Shown here in pieces: positions 33,776-45,789 of a DNA stretch of 64,000 bases. Positions within the stretch are counted from its first letter, which is position 1. Each line of letters begins with the position of its first letter. Source of the DNA: Tetrapyrgos nigripes (lineage: Eukaryota > Basidiomycota > Agaricomycetes > Agaricales > Campanellaceae); the NCBI GenBank assembly GCA_013368315.1, contig JAACJM010000055.1, positions 186,001 through 250,000 of the forward strand, read 5' to 3'. The notes below the pieces were generated by a model that ran no database searches, was not told the DNA's origin, and worked only from the letters and a program-made list of their open reading frames with translations. The translations under genes were made by a program, and so were the position numbers.

Positions 33776-36329
33776 TCACGCTTTGGTGCTGGGCTTGGAC
33801 TTGGTGTTGGAAAGGATACTACGAGACAAGGTGTTGGTTTCGTTGCAGGGAGTGTTGGAGCAAAATAGACTCACTCTAAAGCCTTGACAGCAGTGTCAAC
33901 CACTGATGCTGGTGCGCCCACAGCACTGGCAAGGCATTCCGCCGCAAGTGCTACATTACCTGATCCATCATCTGTCTCGTTAGCCCGCCTTGCGAAGCCA
34001 CTTTCGGGAAGATATCTTCTGGAAAGAATGCTCCGTCTTTGCTTGTTGTCTGCTTGGTTACCAAAGCATTTCTACGAAACAAATGAAAACGTGAATCAGT
34101 CCACTGGTCATTATTGGGAGTGCAATTTCGGCAGGACTCACCTGGAAGAGTTGGAATTCCTTGGAAAAAAGTGACACCTGTGTACTGTCATCGAATAAAT
34201 CGAACAAGTTTCCTTCCGCTCCTGCATTTACATCCAGACCGGCAAGAACCTGCAGACATCCTCCAAAGCCGGCCGAGCTATCGTCGGAGCTGCTCTGAGT
34301 GGAATTAGAATTGGAGCTGGAGTCGCTGACATCTGTAGAATTGGAATTGCTCTTGCTGCTGCTCTCAGTAGAGTTGCCGCTTTCTGTAGAGTTGTTGTTC
34401 GCGGTCCTTCTGTAGAACTCTTCAGCTTCACGAGCTGCCTTAGCAGCTGCTACGGCCCTGGGAATGGAGGTAGATTTCACAATTGGTGCACGGGCGACAG
34501 GAGGAGTTGGGGTCCTTTTGCCGACCTGGATGTCTCCTGCAGAGCCTTCCAAGGAGAGCGCCAACGTAGCACTGGTGTCCAGGTTCAAGAATACGTTTGC
34601 CTTGACGAGGCCATCCAGAGCGTTGACACCAAGGTTGAGGGTAGGGATAAGGTGGGCAGAGACGGATCCGTTGGCCTCAACGGAGGGACTGAGAGAGAGC
34701 TGCAAGGCTGCATGTAGAGATCAGCTTTGATGAGCATACAACGCAGTCAATTTCAAGGACTCACGAGTATCCTGTATCTCAAAGTCACCCGACGAGTTGC
34801 TACTGGTGCTGTTGTCGTCCATCGCACCCTTACCCATACCCTGTTGCATGCCCATCTCAGTCTTGTTAGATGGCTTCTGGTCGCCTTTAGCTCCAGAGTC
34901 GTCAGAAGAGTTATCAGACCCGGATGGCGGGAAAACCAAGTGGCCATTTTTGATTTCATAGTTCAAGCCAACAGTCAGATCTGCGCCAATGCTAAGATCG
35001 GCTGTAGCTTGGGCATTTATCTGGAAGTTGGGGCCAATAGAGAAGAGTCTAAAGAAAAAGCAAAGTCATCAGACAAATCAGTATAGATGGAGCCAATGAA
35101 CCAGCATTACCCAGGGAAATCAAGGCCAGGAATACCAATTTCGAAAAGAGTAAGAGTGGGACTGTCGAAAGATGTCTACAGACTGGTAAGTCTTGGCATC
35201 AGCAGAGTTGCTGGTTACTCACAGCCAAACCCCCTTGCAAATTAAGCGTTCCGTTCAATTTTGCAGAGAAATCTGCAGCATGAGGAAGTCATCAGAAAAT
35301 TGTATCCCATGTGAACCGAGTGGAGACAATACAAACCGGTTGTAAGAGCAAATTCTTTGACATCAGGAGGAAAGATGGATCCGCTTGCTACCAGGCCTAC
35401 CGCCGCGGTGACATGTGCTTTTGCATCAACATCGACACTCAGAGTAGCGTCAACACCTCCGCAGCTGAGACTTTTGTTGAGGAGATTGAAACTTTTATCA
35501 ATGTCGAATGGCTCGAGCTGCGTGGAATTGTTGATATCGAAATCTGTAGCGTCGGATGCAGCTGGAAGGAAGGGAAAGTATGTCAGTACATATCGACACG
35601 GGTGTCAATAAGGGAGACGCACAGCTGAGAGCATCGCTGACAATGTCAAATAGACCTCGTCGGCGTAAATGGGGGGTAGCGGCATTAGCTGCAGACACAT
35701 CCACACCGGGAACATTGACACCAGCGACTCTGAATCCAACGGGACCAGCAGAAGCTCCAGAGAAATCAGTATCCAAGGCTAGAGCTTTCACTTGGGGGCT
35801 GCTTCCGTCTCTTCGCACAATGCGTGCGGCGATGTTGGAAGGGATAGACTGGTCATCTGGGACCCATGCTCTTGCGACGCGTGCAAACGCGCTTTTACCG
35901 CACTGGCAGTCAAGGTAAGAAGATAGCAAGAAGAGGAGCAACTAATCACACACATTTTCCGGTAGACGAACAAGTTTTCCTTCAGCTCCTCCATTTTCAT
36001 ACAAGTGATCACAGCTCGTGGAATTATTCATGCAGACGAGTCGAATATCTTGAGAGAGATCATCTGAAGAACAACCAAGAATCTCCCAACCAGCAGCTGT
36101 GGTTATGTCAGAGATCGCACCCCACTATGAGAATGAAAATTGGAGATCATGAGCCGCACTTTCATGCGCTAAGAGGCAGACAACGCACGACTTGCAAAGA
36201 TCCAGACGCTCCAGACGTGGAAGGAAGATCGTACTCGCAGGTGCCATTAAGACAAGGGACACTCCAATCATTCGCAGAATGAACCGGCACTGAGAAAGCG
36301 AGTAACGTTGCGAAACCCAGCAGCTTCAT
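33776..36329 (-). CDS. Secreted DUF7223-like protein B
   Basis: The start at 36327-36329 gives MKLLGFATLLAFSVPVHSAN, a signal peptide with cleavage expected after VHS. The mature start NDWSVPCLNGTCEYDLPS parallels protein A (NDWTQPCFDGQCAYSTD). Later exons share the beta-rich domain, with HLIPTLNLGVNALDGLVKAN, DDSTQVSLFSKEFQLFQ and CLQVLAGLDVNAGAEGNLFD. Unlike A, it has a long Ser/Asn low-complexity insert (NNNSTESGNSTESSSKSNSN and further, about 34270-34400). The last exon probably ends NTKSKPSTKA with TGA at 33776-33778. It is secreted or wall-associated by inference; function unknown. It lies opposite protein A across the ORP gene. Confidence 0.72.
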
Positions 36330-36509
36330 CGCTGATGATTGATACATAGTCGAAAAGGGAAATGGAAACGCCAACCTGGGCGAAAGAACGAAAATAATGA
36401 AATAAAATTAAGGGAGAAGGAAAGAGAATGAGAAAGAGTGGAGTGACCCGAGTCAAGGTGCTCGATGGTCAAGAAGGGGACGCAAAAACGCCTTCAGTCG
36501 AAGCTATTG

Positions 36510-36521
36510 TATATATATCTT
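36510..36521 (-). promoter_or_regulatory. Candidate TATA region for secreted protein B
   Basis: AGATATATATAC on the minus strand lies about 180 bases before the start at 36329. A similar distance (217 bases) separates the TATA of its paralogue from the start. Confidence 0.35.
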
Positions 36522-37719
36522 TTGGGAGCATGCGGTCGACGCGTAGTCTCAGATGATTCCTCGGCGTTGCAACGAGAGCGCACAGCCGCCTGCAAGGTAA
36601 TAGAGTTGAGAGTGATGAGCATAGAGAGGGAAACATATGGACATGCGCATTGATGAGAAGACCGGTGGTGATCAATGATTATGATGATTGACGCCTTCTG
36701 TCAGAAACCCGAGACGGGCGTGGACATACACAAAAGTATGGATCAACAAGTTATTCTAGTAAGTAATAAGCATATAGCACTAAGCAAATCGAGTATTTAT
36801 GAATCTGATAAACGTATGGGCGCTCACCAGTTCAATCCAGAACGGGCTGCACGGGCAGCTTCCATAGCTTTGCGAAGGCAAGCCCTTTGGCAGCTACTTA
36901 GTGAGTGTGAGGTCTCTGTAAAAGAAGTAGTTCGCGGATGATATCGAGGATATGCATTGGATTGCCAGCGGATGAACGGAGTCGACGGAGTGGATGGAAG
37001 TCAATGAATCGCGTGACCATTGGACTGTTGCCAAAGTTCGAACGTCTTCGAGTCCCTGACTCGTCTCTGCTGCCAGTTCTTTCAATTACTCAAAATCTGG
37101 CATAGCTCACCACAAAGTTCAAACAGCATTGATACTTATCGATGCGACTTAGAGAAGATGGTTCCCCAATATTCTTCAGTCCCAGTTCGGTCTAGACTAT
37201 ACGGGATACCTATGCCAGACGATGCCTCAGTTCGTTGAATACTAATTGACGCCCAGGCTTTCAGGTGCAGTACAAGCGGTCGCATTCCGTACGAGAAGTA
37301 CAACCTCAGAAAACTCGGCTAGTTTCTTCACTTCGCCGTTCGTTGCAGGTCGAGCCTCTGTTTTGATGGACTGACAATGGTTCTGAAGGCCTGTGACAGG
37401 CATCAACCCGGAATGGACGGCCAGTGAAGAAGATAGCCGAGATTTGCACTTCTTATACGGACGACCACTTGGCACATAGTGGCTTCGAGATAGTTATCTT
37501 GATGTAGTTTGGAGGTCGTGTCGCGATGAATAAAGATGGACGGTTGCTCGACATTTGCATTCATCCGTGTAGAAACTCATGTATCTCGGGCAAAAAGTAC
37601 GAGATGACATTAACAACAAGGGTAACGTAGGGTTGAAGCACATAGATAGTTAACAAGATGTTCCGACAAGTGGTTCAGGACCGTGATGCTGTGCCGGGGC
37701 TGACTGGCCCGAAGAAGGA
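36522..37719. other. Intergenic region, no supported gene
   Basis: About 1.2 kb between the promoter of secreted protein B and the 3' end of ECH1-like copy 2. Short minus-strand frames exist (37242-37475 and 36894-37085) but have no paralogue in the window and no motif I recognise. This stretch marks the edge of the single-copy core before the right duplicated flank begins. Confidence 0.5.
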
Positions 37720-38930
37720 TCACAGTTTGGGACGAAGGGCCCCAAATTTCCCAATCCGTTTCCCTTTATTTGCGGCAATGCTTTCCGCCATGTCCTGAAG
37801 AGAACTAGCATATCAGCACTAATGCTGGAAGGGTAAAAGGTGACAATGGTCCGACCTTCGTTTGCAGGGCCGCAGAATTCCATACCGCAGTGTATTCTAG
37901 GTTTTCCGGTACACTGAACAAAGTGAACAACGGAAAGCAAAGTGTCATTGCGCTGCCTCGGAGTGCGATTCGGCTGGAAAAACTCACCTGTGATCCCTAG
38001 CATGAGTCAAAAGCCTCTTAGTCCCTGTGATCGCCACGGGACTCTTGTCTGCTATCTTCTTGGCCAGCTCTAACGCTGCGGCGAGTACCTCGTCCTTGCC
38101 TCCTTCAACAACGCGTGAAACGAATCCAAGCCTCTCAGCTTCAGCCGCAGAAAACCATTCCGCCGTATACGCAAGCTCCCGAGCAAGTGACATATTGCCA
38201 GTGATTTTGGGCAAATACGCAAGTGTTCCGATATCTGCTGCTAGTCCGATATCTATTTCCTGCACAAACAAAGAGTCAGTCCGATTCAATATGAGAAAAG
38301 AAATTACGCACTTTGATACTAAACCGTGCGTTGGAGGCAGCATAGCGAATATCGCAAGCAGACGATAGATCAACTGCTAGTCCAAGAGCCATACCATGTA
38401 TGGCAGCAATAACGGGAAAATCACAGCGCTCTGGGGTGTGAATAGCGTATTGGAATTCTTGAAGGTGTTTCTTCAAGCTAATGGCAACTCGTGCTGGGTC
38501 TGTGTTCGTAGAGTCGGCACTTTTTGCTGCGTTCACTGTTGTACGTTGAGTTGCGGTTAGCACCAGTTAAACCCTCTACAAGAATTCGATAATGTACAAT
38601 CGAGTCCAGCAGTAAAGAACTTGGGGAATGCAGATGAAACGACAACAGCACGGACGTCGTAGGCTTCCTCTGCGAGTTTCTCGAATAGTTCGCCGTAAGC
38701 ACGCCAGAGTCTGTTTGGTCGTCAGTCCTGGGTGTCTTGGGTATCCTGGCGAAGGGTAGAAGCATACTCTTCATTGAAAGCATTCACTGGACCCCTGCAA
38801 GCCGAGATAGTTGAGTGAAAACAAAAAGATGGATAATGGTACTACGTACCTGGTCATCTCAACATGAACCACATGGGGCGACACCTCGGAAACTTTGAGC
38901 CACTTTGAAGAGAGGTCTTTGACGTTCATG
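37720..38930 (-). CDS. Delta3,5-delta2,4-dienoyl-CoA isomerase-like protein (ECH1-like), copy 2
   Basis: The start at 38928-38930 gives MNVKDLSSKWLKVSEVSPHV. Exons carry RCDFPVIAAIHGMALGLAVD, SSACDIRYAASNARFSIK, then EIDIGLAADIGTLAYLPK, with the three acidic catalytic positions kept, and AITGTKRLLTHARDHR. The final exon ends GKFGALRPKL with TGA at 37720-37722. The C-terminal tripeptide is thus PKL where copy 1 has SKL, a weaker PTS1, so peroxisomal import may be reduced. It lies 230 bases downstream of a frameshifted F-box A gene on the same strand, mirroring the A2-ECH pair at 5.7-8.8 kb. Exons look open. Confidence 0.8.
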
Positions 38931-39160
38931 GTGGTAGTGCAGAAGCAAAAGGTTATACGGTCTAATGACCGCCACGAAGTATATTCTCGGGTCCATGATG
39001 GAAGGAGAGGAAGACATCGAGGACCGGTAATCATATAACCGGGCTCGCTGATCCAGACATCAACGACGACAGGACCGGAGAATAGGTACTTTAATCATTA
39101 TAAAACAGAAACATGATACACAGAAACTAGCTAATAGTACTATACTGTTCATCTCCATGG

Positions 39161-40862
39161 TCACGGTGCAGGCCAGCATACCTGGTGTTCACGCCCCAAA
39201 AATCGTCTGGAATCGGACGTGCTGGAGATAATTTCTATATTAGTACCCTCCAGCGACTGTAGAATTGGCGGCACGGTAAAGTCCCTGGTAGAATAATGCC
39301 ATTGTAGGTAGAGTTTTACCGACTTCAACGCACGCATTCCATGGCCAGTCAACGAACACCGTGATTCCACCACGTCTACAAATTTTGAAGCTTGGAAGCT
39401 CTCTGCGCACACTTCCACGACAAGTTCTTCAAGAAGGGGGAGAACAGGATCGATATTTTGAGTCGTAAGGCTGTCGGCTCCTTGTCCGGCCTCAATGGAA
39501 TGTGGAGAACGAACATGCAAAGTCTCAATCAAATTTAGCATGATGGCGCCAGGATGAGTCCATTTTTCCGCGAGGATCAGTTTGTTCAGAGCGGGTAGAT
39601 GCTGGAGCATATCGCAGATAGGATGGAGCGCACCAAGTCGCAATGCTCCTAACTGGAGAACAGATATGGAACATTGCGACCTCGATATAAAGGAGCGGAA
39701 TGAATCGTTGTTCAGATGTGTGTGTTCATCATCAGATGTGGTATGTAGTAGTGCCAATCTGCGTAGATTGGGAAGAGTGGAAATGGAAAAGAATTCGCAG
39801 AGCTCATACCATGACACCGAATCCAAGGACAGATATTCCAGCGCATCCAGACGAACCGTGCGTCCCAGCTGAGCTGACTCGTAGGGTACTTCTTCGAAGT
39901 CCACCTCTAATGAGCGAAGAGCACGACACTGCCCAGCTAGTTTAACCAGGTATTCCACAACCCCAGCAACACTGGATACTTCGTGGGCGCGAAGAAAGTG
40001 AACTTTGCTCCATGGTAGCTTTGAATCGACGAAATTGGACATCCACGTCAAGGATACTGTCCTGGGTGTACATGCTCCAGCGAATATACCAAGAGGGTCT
40101 CCAGAGCTCACATAGCCAACAATAGGCTTCACTGTAATGTGCTGTAACAGTGGAAGCTCTTTATGGACGCTTAGACAGGTAACTGTTTCCTCGTCCATCC
40201 CATCGAGTTCCCAATTGGTAGAGAACCACCGGTGAGACTGGGCGATAAGCAAAGACAAAGTTTTGGTCGATGCTGGACACTTGCCCTCGATGTTGATATC
40301 GAAGCAGAGTGGCATTTGCTTTGACCGGGAGAGATAGATCGGGAGTAACTGAGAGAGGGCGTTGCACTCTTCAGATCGGTCCAGGACCAGTGAAAAGCGC
40401 GACCAAAGCTGAGGCGTACAAAGGCAGATGCTGTGCCATAGTTTGCACACTGAGCTGAGCATCAAGGCCGTCCGTCAAATCCTGGGCCGAATGGTAGAGA
40501 TCGTTGATGGGCTCCCTGAAACGACCATCCAGGCGTGTGCCATGGAGGTCCTGATAAAATAAGAAGATTTCTCCCATGATCTCGGTTGGTAGCTGGCGAA
40601 TTGGGGAAAAGTAGGCTTTGCAATCGTCTACGTATTTCTTCAAATCATCTCTTTTCTTTCTGAGATCTGACACAATGCTGTCTAAACAACACAGGTCCTC
40701 TTCGTAGTCCGAGAGGCCCTTCTCCGCTTCCGCGACGATTTGTGAAATCTGGGTGTGTTCTAGGGATGAGGGAGAGCCTGGGGTGCGAATTCGTTCTCGT
40801 GAAAACTCCAGGTCGATGTTAGGGACGCGTGGTTCGAAGGGTGATGTTCTTTGCCAAAGCAT
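39161..40862 (-). pseudogene. F-box-like group A gene (A3) with a 4-bp frameshift
   Basis: The N-terminal part (from 40862) reads MLWQRTSPFEPRVPNIDLEF, then the coiled coil and F-box-like LSPIRQLPTEIMGEIF region. It shifts frame at 40468-40475, where the minus strand has ACGGACGG in place of the single ACGG seen in A1, A2 and A4. After that frame ends (40371), the remaining protein continues in another frame from about 40465 (LSSVCKLWHSICLCTPQLWS) to 39161, ending HQVCWPAP. The rest is well preserved, so the lesion looks recent. A truncated F-box protein of about 160 residues could still be made, lacking the leucine-rich region. Confidence 0.8.
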
Positions 40863-40934
40863 TTTTGAGTTTTGCTGGTCTCTGGCTTCTGGCTCCTGGT
40901 GGAAGAGTGCCTTCAAAGGCAAACAAGAGATTAG

Positions 40935-41295
40935 TCTCTAATAGTCTGACAAAAAAGCAGGGGTACGCACCTGAGACACAAAACAATGGAAGCTTTCACC
41001 AGGCAATCTCCCAAACGATAAGTCCGAGATCTCGTTGAGCCGTAGACTTTCCCGTCTACGAGACTTGATCAGCAAGAGCTTCAGCACTATACAATGCCAA
41101 GAACCAGACCTATGAACAGATTTCCGCGAAAAGGTTGATGTAGATGAGAGCAAGGTCACGGTTCGGCGCGTCAGCCTGCCACTCAAGTCAACCGGTCCAA
41201 GCTCTTCATGGCGAGAATTCAGTATCAATACTTGGTTGCCTTCAAGCCGTCCGGCGTCTGGCTTCAAATTTGAAAAATTGTCACTCATCCAGTTG
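40935..41295 (-). other. Shared upstream region of F-box A3
   Basis: Similar in reverse complement to sequence upstream of A2 (about 5340-5650) and of A4 (45440-45740). An open frame is present (40938-41288) but is not kept in the other copies, so I read it as promoter or 5' UTR with a possible intron. Confidence 0.45.
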
Positions 41296-41299
41296 CATT

Positions 41300-41779
41300 C
41301 AGTAGTCCTATTTCTGAGCTACAGCATAGATTATAGAGACCCTCTGAGCTCCAGAGCGCATCGCTACAAGCACCCAGTACTCAGAGTTAGTGACTGCTAG
41401 TCATTGCATAACGTTCGTTGACCGACATATGAAACTTATGAAGTCGCGTCCAAACCAACCCTCATAGTATCCGCCTCTCTACTGTCATACCGGCACAATC
41501 CTCGGGGCCGGGCCTCGGGTGTATCGCTAATTCAGCAGCAATAGCCTTGATACCCAGGTTTCGACAGTCGTTCTGGAGGTTAGACTTACGCATGGTAAGG
41601 TGGATATCAGGAAAGCGAAGGACAGTATCCTTTTCCTCTACGTAGTCTATAACGAACCATGGAGCGAGTATCCTGGACTGGGCCCAAAGGAACTTGAAAA
41701 CCTTTGTCAGTATACTATACTGACAAGGCCTTGGCAAGCCACTCCGAGTCTTTGGCCAGAACCATTATTCGGCTTAATA
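41300..41779. other. Sequence behind gene remnant X
   Basis: 480 bases. A minus-strand frame at 41462-41737 (APWFVIDYVEEKDTVLRF) looks vaguely protein-like but has no partner in the window. No confident feature. Confidence 0.35.
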
Positions 41780-42717
41780 CTAGGTAGCGACAGTGTCCTG
41801 GATGGCTGCAAGAGCTCCATCCCATTCCTCTTCATCCATGACGACTAAATCCTCCCTTTCAACAGCATCCGACATTCCATCCGAGCCGTCTGTGCCCGCA
41901 TCATACTTGCTCTTGTTCCACAGAGCTTGAGGTTCCACATCGGAAAAGTTTCAAAAAGTAGCGGAAGAGGTGAAAGAATCGTGGTTCATGTCGATTCTTG
42001 TATCAGAGCTCTGTGGTCAACGTAGACCGCATTTCGTCGCTCGTGGTTCCTAATGTTGATGAGCTTAACAATAATCCGACTGTTTACTTACAAGATCATC
42101 ACCGTCAGAGCCCCTTCGCCCTCGTCGTCGTTACTACGCTGCCATTCAGGGCCAAGAGCCAGTGTAATCACCTCTTCCCGACTCTCAGCACCTCAGCCTC
42201 AGTAGGGGTTCAGAGCAGACCTTAGAGAAAATGAGAGAAAGCAAGAGACAGCCACAATGCAATGGAGACGTACTTGTTCGTCTACATCTGAGACAGTCAT
42301 TGCAATCGTAGTACACGAATTGACTTTCCAAGTCCGTTCTGTCGTCCCGTTCTGTCCTGGTGGAATAAAATTATTGAGGAAAGTGGTGTTCTTGACGAGG
42401 ACGGCGCTGAAGAATAACGTATAAACATGAGGCGGGGCGGGGAGGTGTAAAGGGCTGATGCAGAGAGGGAAGCGGGCTCTGAGGAGGGTCAAACTAAACA
42501 AGCAATTTTAGAGGTTTTCCGTTGTGACACTGCAGTAAGCATTTGAACCGTCATTGGGGTTCCATAAAGTACTTCATGAATTTTGTTGGAGAGCGAGCGC
42601 GAACCTTTAAGTATCCAGTGAACAAAAACCGAAAAAATACTTCTGGCCGACGGCGACTCACCATTATCATCAGTCTAGACTTTATTCTCCCGAACGGTTC
42701 CCATTCTCCCCGGTTGC
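41780..42717 (-). pseudogene. Gene remnant X, copy 1, with an acidic C-terminus
   Basis: On the minus strand from 42717, pieces in changing frames read GEWEPFGRIKS, NKFMKYFMEP, then PPGQNGTTERTWKVNSC and TTIAMTVSDVDEQ. A GT-AG intron seems to follow, then EEVITLALGPEWQRSND and a last stretch DVEPQALWNKSKYDAGTDG continuing to an acidic end, MDEEEWDGALAAIQDTVAT, with TAG at 41780-41782. Stops interrupt the middle. A second remnant lies at 46690-47110, where the better-preserved frame reads LMKYLLWNRNDGSDAFRNVT. I recognise no domain. The remnant is fused directly to the cut end of ECH1-like copy 3. Confidence 0.45.
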
Positions 42718-43459
42718 CAGTGATTTTGAACAAATACACAAGGGTTCCAATATCTGCTGCTAGTCCGATATCTACTTCCTGCACAAACAAAGAGTCAGTC
42801 CGATTCAATTTGAGAGAAGAAATTACGCACTTTGATACTAAATCGCGCGTTGGAGGCTGCATAGCAAATATCACAAGCAGACGATAGATCGACCGCTAGT
42901 CCGAAAGTCATACCATGTATTGCAGCAATAACGGGAAAATCACAGCGCTCTGGGGTGTGAATAGCGTATTGGAATTCTTGAATGTGTTTCTTCAGGCTAA
43001 GGGCAATTCGTGCTGGGTCTGTGTTCGTAGAGCCGACACTTTTTGCTGCGTTCACTGTTGGACATTGAGTTGCGGTTAGCACCAGGTAAACCCTCTACAA
43101 GAATTTGACAATGCACAATCGAGTCTAGCAGTAAAGAACTTGGGGAATGCAAATGAAACGACAACAGCACGGACGTCGTGGGCTTCCTCTGCGAGTTTCT
43201 CGAATAGTTCGCCGTAAGCACGCCAGAGTCTGTTTGATCATCAGTCCTGGGCGTCTTGGGGATCCAGACGAAGGGTAGAAGCATACATACTCTTCATTGA
43301 AAGCATTCACTGGACCCCTGCAAGCCGAGATGGTTGAGTGAAAACGAAAAGATGGATAATGTTGCAACTTGCTACGCGCCTGGTTATCTCAACATGAACC
43401 ACATGGAGCGACACCTCGGAAACTTTGAGCCACTTTGAAGAAAGGTCTTTGACGTTCAT
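42718..43459 (-). pseudogene. ECH1-like copy 3, 3'-truncated
   Basis: It starts like the other copies (MNVKDLSSKWLKVSEVSLHV from 43459) and includes CDFPVIAAIHGMTFGLAVDL, SSACDICYAASNARFSIK and EVDIGLAADIGTLVYLFK. After KITGN the homology stops at about 42718 and gene remnant X begins. The last part of the fold and the C-terminal peroxisomal signal are gone. Arg to Cys (CDICY) and Pro to Leu/Phe changes in conserved segments fit loss of constraint. It is the direct repeat of copy 2, again immediately downstream of an F-box A gene. Confidence 0.8.
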
Positions 43460-43655
43460 AGTAGTGCAGAAGAGAGAGGTTGTACGGTTTAATGATCGAC
43501 CAAGTATATTCTCGGGTCCATGATGGAAGGAGAAGACATGGGACCGGTAATCGTGTAACCGGGCCTCGCTCATCGCCAGTGGACACTTTCATCATTATTC
43601 TTAGGACAGAAAACATGATACATAAAAACTAGTAATACACTATCCACTTCTGCGG

Positions 43656-45366
43656 TCACGGTCCAAGCCAGCATTCCTGGTGTTCGCGATTCAAAAATCG
43701 TCTGGAATCAGACGTGCTGGAGATAATTTCTATATCAATACCTTCCAGCGACTGTAGAATCGGTGGCAGAGTGAAGTCCTTGGCAGAATGACTCCATTGT
43801 AGGTAGAGTCTCACTCTCACCGACTTCAACGTACCCATTCCATGGCTAGTCAACGAACGCCGTGATTTCACCATGTCTACAAATGTTGAAGCCTGGAAGC
43901 TCTCTGCATGCACTTCCATGACAAGTTCTTCGAGGAGAGGTAGAACATTGTCGTTGTTTTGTGCTGTAAGGCTGTCGGCTGCTTGTCTGGCCTCAATGGA
44001 CTGAGAACGAACATGCAAGGTCTCCATCAAACTTGGCATGACCGTGACAGCGCTGCGAATACTCCGATCTTCCGCAAGGATTAGTTTCTTCAGAGCAGGT
44101 AGATGATGGAGCATATCGCAGATAGGATGGAGCGCATTAAGTCGCAATGCTCCTAACCGGAGAACAGATATGGAACATTGCGACCTCGATAAAAAGTAGC
44201 GGAAGGAATCGCTGTTCAGATATGTGTGTTCATCACCGGATGTGATATATAGTGCCAATCTGCGTAGATTGGGAAGAGTGGAGATGGAAAAGAATTCAAA
44301 GAGCTCATACCATGACACCTTGTCCAAGCACAGATATTCCAGCGTGTCCAGACGAATCGTGCACTCCAGCTGAACTGGCTCGTGGTATTCCTCTTCGAAC
44401 TGCACCTCTAATGAATGAAGAGCACGACACTGCCCAGCTAGCCCAGCTAGTTTGGTGAGGAATTCCACAACCCCGACATCGCCGAATAGGTTGGAGGCGC
44501 GAAGAAAGTGAACTTCGCTCCATGAAAACTTTGAATCGAGGAAATCGGAAAAAGGCAATCCATTCCAAGGATACTGTCCTGGGTGTACATGCTCCAGCAA
44601 ATATATCGAAAGGGTTTGCATAGATTGTATAGCCGCTCACTGCAATATACTGTAACAGTGGAAGGTCTTTCTGGACGCCGAGACAGGTAACTGTTTCCTC
44701 GTCCATCCCACAGAGTTCCCAACTGGTAGAGAACCACCGATGAGACTGCGCGATAAGCAAAGACAAAGCTTTGGTCGATGCTGGCAGACACCTGCGCTTG
44801 ACGTACATATCGAAGCAGAGTGGCATTTGCTTCGACCGGGAGAGATAGATCGGGAGTAACTGAGCGAGGGCATTGCATTCTTTAGATGGGCCCAGAACCA
44901 GTGAAAAGCGCGACCAAAGCTGAGGCGTACAAAGGCAGATGCTGTGCCATAGTTTGGACACCGAACTGAGCATCAAAGCCGTCAAATCCTGGGCCGAATG
45001 GACGGGATCGTTGATGGGCTCCCTGAAACGACCATCCTTGCACGTGCCATGGAGGTCCTGATAGTACAAGAAGATCTCTCCCAAGATTTCGGTTGGTAGC
45101 TGGCGTATTGGGGAAAGGTAGGCTTTGCAATCGTCCACGTATGTCTGCAAATCATCTCTTTTCTTCCTGAGATCTGACACAATGTCTAAACAACGCAGGT
45201 CCTCCTCGTAGTCCGAGAGGTCCTTCTCCGCTTCCGCGACGATTTGTGAGAGTTGGGTATGTTCTGGGGATGAGGGAGAGCCTGGTGCGCGAATCCGTTC
45301 GCGTGAAAACTGCAGATCGATGTCAGGGATGCGTGGTTGGAAGGATTGAACTCTTTGCAAAAGCAT
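43656..45366 (-). pseudogene. F-box-like group A gene (A4) with an internal frameshift
   Basis: From 45366 it reads MLLQRVQSFQPRIPDIDLQF, the coiled coil (LSDYEEDLRCLDIVSDLRKK), the F-box-like LSPIRQLPTEILGEIFLYYQ and LSSVSKLWHSICLCTPQLWS, and stays in frame to about 44560. There a net 7-base insertion relative to A1/A2, just after ACTPRTVSLEW, shifts the frame. The remaining leucine-rich part (DFLDSKFSWSEVHFLRAS to EHQECWLGP) continues in another frame to 43656. A 9-base in-frame repeat (LAGLAGQ) also distinguishes it. Probably non-functional, or producing a truncated F-box protein. Confidence 0.78.
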
Positions 45367-45789
45367 TTTTGACCTCCTCCTGGCTTCTGGCTTCTGGCTC
45401 CTGGTGGCAGAGTGCCTTCACGGACAGGTCAGCAAGAGACTAGTCTGACAAAAAAGCAGGGATACACACCTGAGACACGAAACAACGCTCCTCGCGAGCT
45501 CTCGCTAACCAATCTCCCAAACGGTAATTCTGAGATCTCTTTGAGCCGTAGACACTTTCCGGTCTACGGAATTTGGTGAGCAAGAGAATTAGTACTACGC
45601 AATGTCAAGAACCGCACCTATGAACAGATTCCAGAAAGTTGATATAGATGAGTGTGGTGAGCAAGGTTGGGCGCGCCGCCCGAGTCAACAGGATCAATCT
45701 CATCATGACGAGAATTCGAAAAGAATTTCTATATTGACAGATTACACCCTCAGTCTATAATGGACTAGAATATACACAAAACTAATAAT

